Positions 8,481 to 17,271 of a DNA stretch of 64,000 nucleotides are shown in pieces; positions within the stretch are counted from its first letter, which is position 1, and every line of letters begins with the position of its first letter. The stretch is taken from assembly GCF_900215575.1 (NCBI RefSeq), contig NZ_OBEJ01000001.1:1215369-1279368 (forward strand), written 5' to 3'. The stretch is from Natronoarchaeum philippinense. Its GTDB lineage: Archaea; Halobacteriota; Halobacteria; Halobacteriales; Natronoarchaeaceae. The notes below the pieces were generated by a model. That model did no database searches and was not told the origin of the DNA. It was given only the letters and a program-made list of their open reading frames with translations. The translations under genes and the position numbers were made by a program.

Positions 8481-9326
8481 TCAGTAATGGCCCATAACTC
8501 CCCGACGTCTTGCGACGTTCGAACAATACCGAAACACTCCGTACCCTCCCAGCGAGTACACGACCGCGACACCAGTGAGAAGGCCGAGTTCCGCGGCTGG
8601 AAACTCCCAGAGTCGAACCCCGCTGCGCATGGCTCGCTGTAACAGTTCCGATCCCTTCACCAACGGCAGGAGATTCATCACAAACACGTCAGCTCTTGGC
8701 GCCGCGACGAGTCCCATCAGCGCGAACTGCATGAGCTGTGAGATGCTACTGATACGCTTGTACACGAGGGTTAGACCCGCAAAGCCGAACCCGAGACCGA
8801 CCACAGATAGAAGCGCCAGAGTCGTGAGCGGAACGATCGTAACGAGATCTAAAGCGAGGCTGCGCCCGCTCGTGAGAAGCATCAGCGCGAGCATCATCCC
8901 ACCAATACAAAGACTCATGAGCATATTCACGAGCATCTTTCCTGCGATGATTACACCGAATCCGTACGAAGAGATGTACAACTGTTCGAGGGTGCCCCAG
9001 CGTGATTCCTGGGTGATTTCCCGGGATAGGCTGGAGTAGGCACTCTGGGCCATCGTCCAGAGGAACCAGCCGACGATAACCGCGTCGAGCGTTGATCCCA
9101 GTGCACCTGCCCCTCCATTGAGACTGCCAGCAGCGGCCTGACCGCCAAAGAAGATGACCGCGAAGAACAGGTACATCGAGACGATCTGGGCCAAGAAATT
9201 CATTCGGTAGCGCACCACAAGCAGAACTCGTATTCGGAGAAGCATCAGTAGCAATTGAGCCATACCAGTTCTCTCGCTTGCGGGATCGGTTTGTGGAGGT
9301 GGCCCCTCAGTCGCTGCATCGCCCAT
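8481..9326 (-). CDS. ABC-2 type exporter permease
   Basis: 281 residues. After a Pro/Glu-rich cytoplasmic head there are six hydrophobic segments in ABC-2 order (about 30-50, 75-95, 115-145, 150-180, 190-210, 245-265), with the amphipathic REITQESRWGTLEQLYIS segment between the second and third. It forms the membrane half of an exporter with the ATPase gene ending 3 bases upstream. Substrate unknown. Codon choice is visibly less GC-rich than in the flanking DUF106 and liv genes. Confidence 0.85.
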   Translation of the reverse strand: MGDAATEGPPPQTDPASERTGMAQLLLMLLRIRVLLVVRYRMNFLAQIVSMYLFFAVIFFGGQAAAGSLNGGAGALGSTLDAVIVGWFLWTMAQSAYSSLSREITQESRWGTLEQLYISSYGFGVIIAGKMLVNMLMSLCIGGMMLALMLLTSGRSLALDLVTIVPLTTLALLSVVGLGFGFAGLTLVYKRISSISQLMQFALMGLVAAPRADVFVMNLLPLVKGSELLQRAMRSGVRLWEFPAAELGLLTGVAVVYSLGGYGVFRYCSNVARRRGVMGHY

Positions 9327-9329
9327 CAG

Positions 9330-10394
9330 TTATCGGACCTCCTGAGCCGGTGTTTCCTGCCCCAGTTTGTTTTCTTTGATCACGTGCAGAAAGGCATCTT
9401 CCAGAGACGAATCGGACGATTCGAGCGATTCGATTGTGAGTCCCTCCGAGCGAAGTGTATCCACGAGCGAATAAAATTCGTCATGGGCGACACTGACTGT
9501 AAACGTCGTTGCATCCGGTTGTTTCTCGAACGCTCTGGCATCGACTGTCGAGGCGAGTCTGTGTCGAGTGTCGTGGTCCAAGCACTCGTCGACTGCGATT
9601 TCGTAGATCTGCGTGCTGAACAGTTCCAGCAGGTTGTCGATCGTATCGTTCGCGACGATTCGACCGTCGTTCATGATGATCGCTCTGTCACAGACTGCCT
9701 GAACGACATCCATGTCGTGGCTGGACAACACCACCGTAGTGTGATCGTCCTCAGCGAGTTCACAGAGCGTCTCACGAAGTGTTCGAGTGCTCTCGACGTC
9801 CAGACCGAGCGTCGGCTCGTCGAGAAAGACGATATCGGTGTCTTGCACAGCGGTACAAGCCAGAGAGACCTTCTGCTTTTCACCACGTGATAATTCTCGG
9901 ACAACGGTGTCTGCTTCGTCGGTCAAGCCGAATCGCTCAAGCAATTCGTTTATCCGGTCGTCGCGGAGCGCGTCGGCCCTTCTTCCGAGGACGGAAAAAA
10001 ACTCCAAATTTTCCCGAACCGTGAGCCGCCAGTAGACGTTTCGAGCCCCCTCTAGCATCGCACTAACTCGCTTATGGGGCGCCGATACGTCAGCGTGGAC
10101 ATCGGTACCGGCGATACAAATCCGGCCGCTGGTCGGAACGATCAACGAGAGTATCGACTTGATCAGTGTCGTCTTCCCGGCACCGTTTGGTCCGAGGAAT
10201 CCAACCGTCGAACCTCGTTCTATGTCGAAGTTGACACCGTCTACAGCCCGGATTTCTTCGCCGTCACGGCGGTAGGTCTTGACGAGATCAGTCACCGAAA
10301 CAACGGATGCAGTCGATGGATCGGATGGAGAGTTGCACGTTGGTTGCGGAGACGCCACGTTTAGAGAGGAGAGGCTAAATTTATGACCCCACAT
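9330..10394 (-). CDS. ABC exporter ATP-binding protein
   Basis: 354 residues. Walker A GPNGAGKTT is at 68-76, signature LSRGEKQKV, Walker B DIVFLDEPTLGLD and H-loop VLSSHD. A C-terminal extension of about 100 residues (TQIYEIAVDECLDHDTRH onward) is typical of CcmA/NatA-type exporters. The ATG at 10394 lies about 25 bases after a perfect TATA box (10413-10422), which supports this start although the domain proper begins near residue 33. Pairs with the permease at 8481. In an AT-richer island with SdpAB-like genes, so a peptide or lipid substrate is possible (inference). Confidence 0.87.
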   Translation of the reverse strand: MWGHKFSLSSLNVASPQPTCNSPSDPSTASVVSVTDLVKTYRRDGEEIRAVDGVNFDIERGSTVGFLGPNGAGKTTLIKSILSLIVPTSGRICIAGTDVHADVSAPHKRVSAMLEGARNVYWRLTVRENLEFFSVLGRRADALRDDRINELLERFGLTDEADTVVRELSRGEKQKVSLACTAVQDTDIVFLDEPTLGLDVESTRTLRETLCELAEDDHTTVVLSSHDMDVVQAVCDRAIIMNDGRIVANDTIDNLLELFSTQIYEIAVDECLDHDTRHRLASTVDARAFEKQPDATTFTVSVAHDEFYSLVDTLRSEGLTIESLESSDSSLEDAFLHVIKENKLGQETPAQEVR

Positions 10395-10412
10395 TACTCA
10401 GTTCGTTCAACT

Positions 10413-10422
10413 TGTATATAAA
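10413..10422 (-). promoter_or_regulatory. TATA element of the ABC exporter operon
   Basis: On the minus strand this reads tttatataca, centred 24-25 bases before the ATG at 10394. The 183-base gap between the divergent ATPase and methyltransferase genes is very AT-rich and must hold both promoters. Confidence 0.6.
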
Positions 10423-10577
10423 CACATAAATTTATCCATATATTATGGAGTAATAAGAATCGAGAATCGGCGTCCGATCCAGTTACCAAGGAATCCAACG
10501 ATCAATATCACGTCACCGCACAATATTTTGAAGAATAATACGAAATAATTACGTAGAGAATTCTCAAAGATACTCGC

Positions 10578-11435
10578 ATGGGCGACACCGACTTTCACGC
10601 CGGGAAGGTACAACAGATGTACGACAACCGGCGGAAGTTGTATGAGATTGGATGGGAGAAAGGAGATCATCAAAGCATTCACTGTGGGCTGTACGACGAA
10701 ACCGAGCACGGGACCAACGATCCGTTCGAAAACATGATACGTCGACTGTCGAACACCGCAGAGGTTGATGCCGGAACACGTGTCCTAGACATCGGCTGCG
10801 GCGGGGGAGACGATGCGGTCTGGAACGCGCGCCACAGAGATGCCACGGTCGTTGGGGTCGACATTGACGACGAGTTTCTCGAAGCCGCAGCGGACAACGC
10901 AGCCTCTGCTGGTGTCACAGATCAGGTGTCGTTTCGTAACGACGACTTTCACGAGCTAGCAAGCGTCAACGATCGGACGTACGATGTCGTGTGGGGACTC
11001 GAGGCGATCGGCCACTCTGCCAACAAGTCACGAGTTTTCGAGCGGTGCCGGCAAGTGCTTGATGACGGAGGTCGACTGGCGATCGGTGACCTATTTGCAC
11101 GCTCTGACACGCCTGTCGACGATGCTGGACGGCGCATCGACATCCTCGAAAACTCGATGTGCGTTCGAATCGATACGGTCGAGAAGATCGAGACGGCTCT
11201 CGCGGACGCAGGGTTCGAGAACATCGAGATACTAGACATCACGGAGGCGGTCAAGCCGGGTCTGAAAAAGTCGTATTTGTCGAGCCTGTTCATGTATCCG
11301 CTCAGTAGCCTACTGCGCCGCCTCGGACGTGCCACAGATTCCGTAGTCGGATTTTATCGTGGATCGTATCACATGTACAAACTTCTTAGCAAGGGGGCAC
11401 TCGGATACTACTTCGTCACGGCCGACCGAGCCTGA
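10578..11435 (+). CDS. SAM-dependent methyltransferase of the island
   Basis: 285 residues, class I Rossmann methyltransferase. Motif I is VLDIGCGGGDDAVW (about 71-84), then VVGVDID, and VVWGLEAIGHS as the post-II region. The C-terminal half has a partly hydrophobic segment (SYLSSLFMYPLSSLLRRLG) and ends SKGALGYYFVTADRA. That ending and the general layout recur in the second methyltransferase of this window (43864-44745), so they are paralogues. Family resemblance is to small-molecule or lipid C/O-methyltransferases (tocopherol- and sterol-like); substrate unknown. Transcribed away from the ABC exporter. Confidence 0.82.
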   Translation: MGDTDFHAGKVQQMYDNRRKLYEIGWEKGDHQSIHCGLYDETEHGTNDPFENMIRRLSNTAEVDAGTRVLDIGCGGGDDAVWNARHRDATVVGVDIDDEFLEAAADNAASAGVTDQVSFRNDDFHELASVNDRTYDVVWGLEAIGHSANKSRVFERCRQVLDDGGRLAIGDLFARSDTPVDDAGRRIDILENSMCVRIDTVEKIETALADAGFENIEILDITEAVKPGLKKSYLSSLFMYPLSSLLRRLGRATDSVVGFYRGSYHMYKLLSKGALGYYFVTADRA

Positions 11436-11475
11436 CCGATCGGCAGGGGCGGGCAAAGTTCCCACAATAGCGAGG

Positions 11476-12297
11476 TCAGAACAACCAACTGCGGACGATG
11501 TCGTTAGCGTAGAAGACGGCGGGATACGTCGCGGGGAACGCGATCAAAAACCCGTTTAGCCGCATGAAGAGTGCTGTCGCAAGGTGGAATACGAATCCGG
11601 CCACAAAAAAGCCAAGCGTCCAGACTGGGTCAACGATGAGAACGAGCGGAAAGAGCGATTCGAACGCGATAACAGACACCGAAAGCAGTTGTGACAGTCG
11701 CGGATGGTCGTTTGCCAGATTATAGATGCCACCGTGTCCCCACACTCTCGTCGAGAAGACGACGACGATCGCCGAACCATCGCGCCACTCAGTAGAGACG
11801 AGTTTGGAGAGTCCTGCGATGAGATATGAAAGAATCGACTGAACTGCAATAAACAGGAGCCCTGCGAGCTGAAGAGTGCTCCCCGGAGAGGCGGCACTCG
11901 CGACGAGTAGCCCAACTGCAACGACCGTGGCGATATGATAGTCACCACTCAGCCCACCTTGATGACGTAGCGCAATAGCGATGTCGAGAACGACGACGGG
12001 TGCGAGCAAGAACGGTGAAACGTTGCCAGTGACAGCTAGTCCGCCGAGAGCAAGCCCAACTAACAACCGAGCGACCAGCATCCACTGAAAGTAGGGATTA
12101 CGAAGAAGGGGAGCGAGACGATCAGCAACCCGGTTGCGCTGGAGGTGTAGCTTGGTAACTTCCCAGCTCAACATGCCTCCATCAGTAAATCGTTCGCGCG
12201 ATCGCAAGTGCTCCAGAGAGGTCAACACGATGTGCATCGACAGAGCGATTGCCGTGATCTGGAGAATTACCGCCGGATCGACTGTGGATTCGATCAT
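11476..12297 (-). CDS. HTTM/SdpB-like multi-spanning membrane protein
   Basis: 273 residues with about six to seven hydrophobic helices. Conserved-looking loops are LSYLIAGLSKLVSTEWRDG in the middle and FHLATALFMRLNGFLIAFPATYP near the end, as in HTTM (vitamin-K-dependent carboxylase-related) proteins, the fold of bacterial SdpB. The start codon overlaps the stop of the upstream SdpA-like gene by 4 bases (ATGA), so they are translationally coupled. SdpAB pairs are known to mature and export the SdpC toxin peptide in Bacillus. Assignment here is by pattern only. Confidence 0.6.
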   Translation of the reverse strand: MIESTVDPAVILQITAIALSMHIVLTSLEHLRSRERFTDGGMLSWEVTKLHLQRNRVADRLAPLLRNPYFQWMLVARLLVGLALGGLAVTGNVSPFLLAPVVVLDIAIALRHQGGLSGDYHIATVVAVGLLVASAASPGSTLQLAGLLFIAVQSILSYLIAGLSKLVSTEWRDGSAIVVVFSTRVWGHGGIYNLANDHPRLSQLLSVSVIAFESLFPLVLIVDPVWTLGFFVAGFVFHLATALFMRLNGFLIAFPATYPAVFYANDIVRSWLF

Positions 12298-12878
12298 TGT
12301 TCTAACGCGTGAAACTTCGATACGAAAACCGGTTCGTAGCCGTCCATCTGTCTCGACCCTCGCATAATAGCGAACTGCCGCGCCTCACTCACATCGAGGT
12401 GCGACAGCTCGGAGATGAATTTCAAGATAGTGAGATAGTGAACGCTGAGATGGATCGGTTTGTCGTCAATTGACCGTAGCTCGTTCTCGCTGTCGTCCGC
12501 GCCGATCTGCTCGGGTTCGGAGGGCGCATCTTCGTCAACCGGTCCGGAGGTCAACGGCCCCACGACGTCGAAGAGGATTTTCGTCTGGTAGTAGGAGGGA
12601 TTCCAAAGCCAGCCGAGCCTGTCCGGTGGTTCGCTGAATCCATCCACTTCTTGCCACTTCGTTAGTTTGCCGTCGACGCAGCGATCACGGTAGACGAGGT
12701 AGTAATCGACGCGACCCGGGTGCGGTGCAAAGAAATTGTACTTCGGTACCAAGCCTAGAAATGGCCCCAGTATGCGCTGCAGTCGCTCCGATCCGCCTTG
12801 GACGGAGTTTACGCAGGTCACAGCAGTGAATATTGTTAATAAAGCGACAGTGGCGCCAGCTGCAATACTTTCTAACAT
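12294..12878 (-). CDS. SdpA-like single-pass membrane protein
   Basis: 194 residues. One N-terminal hydrophobic helix (about 6-25) is followed by FLGLVPKYNFFAPHPGRVDYYLVYRD, cut here as KYNFFAPHPGRVDYYLVYRD, the 'FFxPxP...Y' pattern of small partners of HTTM proteins (SdpA and DUF5819 type). The rest is soluble and acidic in the middle (VDEDAPSEPEQIGADDSENE). It overlaps the HTTM-like gene by 4 bases. An AT-rich stretch at 12885-12905 supplies its promoter. Function inferred only from the pairing. Confidence 0.55.
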   Translation of the reverse strand: MLESIAAGATVALLTIFTAVTCVNSVQGGSERLQRILGPFLGLVPKYNFFAPHPGRVDYYLVYRDRCVDGKLTKWQEVDGFSEPPDRLGWLWNPSYYQTKILFDVVGPLTSGPVDEDAPSEPEQIGADDSENELRSIDDKPIHLSVHYLTILKFISELSHLDVSEARQFAIMRGSRQMDGYEPVFVSKFHALEQ

Positions 12879-12987
12879 ATATAGTAGACATAATTTTATT
12901 TGTAGTACTAATAACTTTCTAACTTTCGGTGCTTATCCAAGCAAGAATAAATGAACGTAGTCGGTTTTCCAGTCCCAGTGACCGTCG

Positions 12988-13704
12988 TTAAGAGGACTGA
13001 ATGCGTGCCTCGATGAGCGCGTCGGCGGACGCTTCTGCATCGTCGAGTTCGGAATCGATTTCTCGGATCTTTTCTCCCATGGCTTCGGGAGCGGACGCAT
13101 CGCCTGCAGTCATCACAGCCGTTGTAACCGCCAGCACGACGAGGTGATACGGCGCCGAAGGAGTCGGCGAAAGCTTCGCGCTGTCGGCGGCGTCCAGAGC
13201 GCGCTCGGCATCCAGAGCAACCTCGGTCTGCGAGGACGGCATCACAGCGACGAGGTACTCGTAGGATTCCGCATCATCGGTGCGATGTTCGCCGATCTCG
13301 AAATCGTCGGCGTTCGGTTCGCTGCCTTCGTAGGGGACGACAGTTGCACCCGTCGAACCGTCGTGGGTCGAGAGGTCGCTGAACAGGGTTTCACCTTGGT
13401 ATAGCAGGTCGAACGAGAGGTCGTCGTCGTCGGCGTCGACCTCTGCGAGAGTGTCGGCCTCAGTGTCGTCGATAGCCGCTTCAAGCTCAGCGTACAGGTC
13501 GGAGTTCTCGGCTTCGGCCGCAAACTCGATATCCTGCATCAGATCGCCGTCTTCGCTCCAGATCACGACGGCCTTGTTCTCGAGGGGCTCTAGTTCCTCC
13601 GGCAACTGGTCCGTGATCTCAATCGTGGAGGGAGAGATTCGGTTCGAAGGCTGGTCAGCATCGAGGCTGTTTCTCTCAACAGCATACATTTCTTTTGACG
13701 CCAT
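12988..13704 (-). CDS. Orphan acidic protein with a C-terminal hydrophobic segment
   Basis: 238 residues, very acidic (runs such as DADDDD), no Cys, no signal peptide. One hydrophobic stretch lies near residues 178-197 (APYHLVVLAVTTAVMTAGDA), followed by an acidic helical tail. I recognise no family. It is the first gene of the AT-richer island, is on the same strand as the SdpA/B-like pair 110 bases ahead of it, and has its own TATA box (13729-13738). It could be the cargo or precursor of the SdpAB-like pair, an immunity protein or an unrelated cytoplasmic protein. Confidence 0.6.
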   Translation of the reverse strand: MASKEMYAVERNSLDADQPSNRISPSTIEITDQLPEELEPLENKAVVIWSEDGDLMQDIEFAAEAENSDLYAELEAAIDDTEADTLAEVDADDDDLSFDLLYQGETLFSDLSTHDGSTGATVVPYEGSEPNADDFEIGEHRTDDAESYEYLVAVMPSSQTEVALDAERALDAADSAKLSPTPSAPYHLVVLAVTTAVMTAGDASAPEAMGEKIREIDSELDDAEASADALIEARIQSS

Positions 13705-13728
13705 GCGAGATAAAATATCTACCAGTAG

Positions 13729-13738
13729 GATAAATAAG
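13729..13738 (-). promoter_or_regulatory. TATA element of the orphan acidic gene
   Basis: Minus strand reads cttatttatc, centred about 29 bases before the ATG at 13704. The 186 bases from 13705 to 13890 hold no other gene that I can see. The AT-rich part stops near 13830, where composition returns to that of the GC-rich chromosome. Confidence 0.5.
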
Positions 13739-13890
13739 TTTCGTCAGCATCAATATAAATACAGCACTGATAACACACGTCTCTCAGAAATCACAGCAGT
13801 TGTGCAGTTGGTTCTGTAGAAGGCTGTTCGATGGTTACCAAATAGTCCCCGGAATTATCGCTCAGTTTCGGGAGGTGGGTAGCGGCACGA

Positions 13891-14913
13891 TTACCGATCC
13901 CGCCACCGGAGCACGGTCGCGGCCCACGTGTAGCCGGTTCCCGCGGCGAGAAAACAGACGAGGTCGCCCGGCTGGACCCGACCGCGGGCGAGTCCTTCCT
14001 CGAGTGCGAGCACCTGATCGACGCTCTGGACGTGCCCGTACTCGTCGAGGTAGTAGCCGTCGGCGTCCGGATCGAGGCCGAGCTCTGCGAGCAACTGCTC
14101 GTGGAACGACCGTTTCATGTGGGTCAGCGCGACGAAGTCGATGTCGGTGCGGTCGAGCCCCGATCGTTCCAGCGCACGGTCGGCGACATCGAGATAGTTC
14201 GGAAGCGAGACCGGCGCCAAGCGCTCTTTCATTCCCTTCGGATCGGGCACGTCGAGCGCGTGAGCGCCGGTCGAGATCGTTTCTTTGCTCAGTGGGTTCC
14301 GCGTCCCGCCGCCGGGCATCACCACGTCCCGGGAGAACGACCCGTCGGTGACCGCCGCGCTCTCCCGGACGTGTGCGAGGGCGCGGTCGCCGCCGCCGCG
14401 TTCGAGGACCATCGCCGAGGCGCCGCTGCCGAAATTGAACATAAAGGAGGAGTCTTCGTTGCCGTAGTCGACGAGATCCTCCTCGCGGCTGGCCGCGACC
14501 AGCAGCGCCGTGTCGATGTCTCCCGTGAGCAACTGTGCGCGGGCCTGCCGGATTGCGATCGGGGCGCCGGCACAGAGCGTGTAGCTCTCGGTTGCGTACG
14601 CAGCCTCGGCGCCGAGTCGCTCCGCGATGTCGGCCGCCGCGCTCCAGACGACGTAGTCTTTGAACTCACTGCCGTGATACAGCACCAGATCGAGATCGGC
14701 GGCGTCGAGATCGGCGGTGGCGAGGGCCTCCTCGGCGGCGGCGACGCACATGTCGCTTGGGTGCTCGGCGTCGGGTGGACAGACGCGCTTCTCTCGGACG
14801 CCCATCTTCTCGACGACGACGTCCTCCGGAATGCCGCTGCGATCGGCGATCTCCGCGCCCGTCAGCCGCTCGTCGGGGAGGTATCGACCGTAGCCGGTGA
14901 GCGAAACGGTCAC
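13891..14913 (-). CDS. KAS III-like condensing enzyme
   Basis: 340 residues from a GTG start that overlaps the livM stop by 4 bases. Thiolase-fold enzyme of the FabH type: N-terminal VTVSLTGYGRYLPDERLT, active Cys114 in YTLCAGAP, His265 in ALTHMKRSF. At the third catalytic position, where FabH has Asn, this protein has His294 (EYGHVQSVD). Haloarchaea lack a normal type II fatty acid synthase, so this is probably an acyl-CoA condensing or cleaving enzyme of the adjoining pathway (inference). The longer open frame upstream is livM in another frame. Last gene of the liv operon. Confidence 0.82.
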   Translation of the reverse strand: MTVSLTGYGRYLPDERLTGAEIADRSGIPEDVVVEKMGVREKRVCPPDAEHPSDMCVAAAEEALATADLDAADLDLVLYHGSEFKDYVVWSAAADIAERLGAEAAYATESYTLCAGAPIAIRQARAQLLTGDIDTALLVAASREEDLVDYGNEDSSFMFNFGSGASAMVLERGGGDRALAHVRESAAVTDGSFSRDVVMPGGGTRNPLSKETISTGAHALDVPDPKGMKERLAPVSLPNYLDVADRALERSGLDRTDIDFVALTHMKRSFHEQLLAELGLDPDADGYYLDEYGHVQSVDQVLALEEGLARGRVQPGDLVCFLAAGTGYTWAATVLRWRDR

Positions 14914-16223
14914 CGCTGCCACCCCCGGATGCGAGAGCGCAGGCGCTCGGGCAGGCGCTCGGCGACCGTTCCGCCCAGCCGATCCCGAAGCGTGCCGAGG
15001 ATTCCCCGCGGGACGTAGAGGACGAATAGGATGAACACGATACCGAGATACAGGTCGGCCCGCCCGTCGACGAAGATGCGGATCACGTCGGCGACAGTGA
15101 CGCCACCGACGCCCGACGACAGCGTCGATTCGGGTAACGCTCGGCGGAGATAGCGCGCGACGCCGTAGTACTCCGTCGAGAGCACGCCTTCGGTGGACGC
15201 TTTGAATAGGTAGCCGTACAGCGGCCCAGCGAGCGTGCCGAACCCGCCGATGATCGACGCGAGCAGGGCGTCGGCCGTGACGAACAGATCGAACGTGTTC
15301 TCCGGTGAGACGGACCGGCGGTAGCCGGCAAACAGCGCGCCGGCGATCGCCGCGAAGAAGCCGCTGATGGCGAAGGCGACGAGCTTGATCCGGAACACGT
15401 CGTAGCCGACCGCGCGGGCGCGCTCTTCGTTCTCCCGAATGGCGATCATCACCCGACCGAACGGGGAGTGGACGATTCGCTGCAACACGAAGTACGAGAC
15501 GAGCACGACGACGCCGATGGCGTAGTACGACACCCACGTCGCGTCGACGGCGATCCCCGGCCCGAACTCACCGAGGCTCGTGCCGACGATGCGCCCGATT
15601 TCGACCTGCAGCGCGTCGACGCCCGGGACGCCGATCGAGAACCCTTCGCCGCCGCCGATCAGGGCGCCGTCGCGGGGGTTGGAACCGACGTAGTCCCAGT
15701 TTCTGATGAACACGTGGGCGACCTCGGCGAACCCGAGCGTGATCATCGCAAAGTAGACGCCCGACAGCCGGAACGAGACCGACCCGACGAGCAGTGCGAC
15801 GCCGACCGCGAACAGGCCCGCGATCAGCAACAGCAGCAAGAACGGCGTCCCGGCGCCGAGCAGCGGTATCTTTCCCGTCGCCGCCAAGACGACGAAGTAC
15901 GCGCCGGCGCCGTAGAACAGTCCGTGCCCGAAGGAGAGATACCCCGTGTAGCCGCTGATGAAGTCGAAGCTTACGGCGAACAGACCGATGTACAGCACCG
16001 CGACCATCGTGTCGATTCGCGGCAAGAGCACGGCGAGCTCGGCGCCGACCGGCGTCCGAGTGAGGATCGCGTAGACGAACGGGTACAGCGCGAATGCGGC
16101 GACGACGGCGATGTGGACGGCGTGGTCGCCGAGCATCCCTCGCACGGAGCCGAACCGCGAACCAGTCGACGTGTCGCCGGCGTCAGCGGACGCGTCGCTG
16201 GAGTTCGCCGCCGTGTCGCTCAC
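14910..16223 (-). CDS. livM: Branched-chain amino-acid-type ABC permease LivM
   Basis: 437 residues from the GTG at 16223, which lies inside the end of livH. An acidic N-terminal tail of about 35 residues precedes about ten membrane helices. The LivM hallmarks SGYTGYLSFGHGLFYGAGAY and EENEERARAVGYDVFRIKL (EAA-like loop) are clear. It forms the permease heterodimer with LivH. The Met at residue 30 (MLGDHAVHI) is an alternative start. The operon order is livK-livG-livF-livH-livM-KAS III. Confidence 0.87.
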   Translation of the reverse strand: MSDTAANSSDASADAGDTSTGSRFGSVRGMLGDHAVHIAVVAAFALYPFVYAILTRTPVGAELAVLLPRIDTMVAVLYIGLFAVSFDFISGYTGYLSFGHGLFYGAGAYFVVLAATGKIPLLGAGTPFLLLLLIAGLFAVGVALLVGSVSFRLSGVYFAMITLGFAEVAHVFIRNWDYVGSNPRDGALIGGGEGFSIGVPGVDALQVEIGRIVGTSLGEFGPGIAVDATWVSYYAIGVVVLVSYFVLQRIVHSPFGRVMIAIRENEERARAVGYDVFRIKLVAFAISGFFAAIAGALFAGYRRSVSPENTFDLFVTADALLASIIGGFGTLAGPLYGYLFKASTEGVLSTEYYGVARYLRRALPESTLSSGVGGVTVADVIRIFVDGRADLYLGIVFILFVLYVPRGILGTLRDRLGGTVAERLPERLRSRIRGWQR

Positions 16224-16260
16224 CGCCGACGCCGAGGCGTCGGCCGGTTCGGTAGGGTCG

Positions 16261-17271
16261 CTAATGGCCCCCCACCTCCTCGACGCCGAACAGTCCTTGG
16301 GGCCTGACGATGAGGACGCCCACAAGCACGAGGAACGTCACCATCTCCGGAAGCCCGGGGAAGGGAATGTGGTTCTGGAACAACCACGTCATCAGCGCGT
16401 CGGTGAACCCGACGACGCCGGCCGCGACGACGGTGCCGCGGAAGGAGCCGAGGCCGCCGATAATCACGACGACGAACGACACGAGCAGCGTCTCGACGCT
16501 CAGTGGGACACTGGCGCCGAATCGCGGATCCCACATCAGCACGGCCCCGGCGACGCCGGCCAGCCCGGCACCGACGCCGAAGACGACCGTGAACGCTTGC
16601 CGGATGTCGACGCCGAGCGCGCGGGTCATCTCGGGATCCTCGCTTCCAGCACGGATGTACAGGCCGTAGCGCGTCCGGGTGAGAAATGCCCAGATTCCGG
16701 CGACTGCGAACGTTCCGAGCACCACCTCGAACAGATACAGGCCCCGCATCGAGATGCCGGCGACGGAGTACCAGTTCGAGAGGAAGCCGGGCGCGGTGCC
16801 GATCGCCGCCTGCCACTTCGCCTGTGGCTGGAGCCCGTTCAGCTCGACGGCGATGCGCGCGAACTCGTCGAGCACCAGCACGAGCCCGAACGTCAGGAGG
16901 ATCTGGAACAGCGGCTCGCGGTCGTAGATCGGCCGAATCAGCGATATTTCGACGGCGCCGCCGAGCAGCGTCAGCAGGGCAAACGTCGCGGCGATGGCGA
17001 CGAAAAACAGCGCGAACCGGGCCGGGCCGCCGGTGCCGGACGACACCAGCACGACCATCGCCGCACCGCCGAGGTAGGCGCCGATCATCGTCAGCGAGCC
17101 GTGGGCGAAGTTCAGCACGCCCATCAGCCCGAAGATCAGCGAGAGGCCGCTGGCGATGATGACGTACAGCGCCGACTTCGACAGGCCGTCCAGAATCAGG
17201 CGCACGAGCGTTCTCGGCTGCAGCAGCTCGACGAGGATGTCGAGCATGCCGAGGACGACGAGGTCGGTCAT
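16261..17271 (-). CDS. livH: Branched-chain amino-acid-type ABC permease LivH
   Basis: 336 residues with about eight membrane helices. Family motifs include ASGLSLIFGLMGVLNFAHGS and the EAA loop RAGSEDPEMTRALGVDIRQA. It partners LivM in an importer of the HAAT family, which takes up branched-chain amino acids but also short acids, amides and aromatic compounds in relatives. The start overlaps the livF stop by 4 bases. Confidence 0.9.
   Translation of the reverse strand: MTDLVVLGMLDILVELLQPRTLVRLILDGLSKSALYVIIASGLSLIFGLMGVLNFAHGSLTMIGAYLGGAAMVVLVSSGTGGPARFALFFVAIAATFALLTLLGGAVEISLIRPIYDREPLFQILLTFGLVLVLDEFARIAVELNGLQPQAKWQAAIGTAPGFLSNWYSVAGISMRGLYLFEVVLGTFAVAGIWAFLTRTRYGLYIRAGSEDPEMTRALGVDIRQAFTVVFGVGAGLAGVAGAVLMWDPRFGASVPLSVETLLVSFVVVIIGGLGSFRGTVVAAGVVGFTDALMTWLFQNHIPFPGLPEMVTFLVLVGVLIVRPQGLFGVEEVGGH

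Noticed and set aside
8481..13830. Insertion sequence or integrase behind the AT-richer island
   Set aside because: I found no transposase or integrase frame and no terminal inverted or target-site repeats at the edges. Transfer is suggested by composition only.
14914..15537. Upstream extension of the KAS III-like gene into livM
   Set aside because: The extra 208 residues are the livM gene in another frame. The GTG at 14913 gives a proper FabH-like N-terminus and a 4-base overlap.
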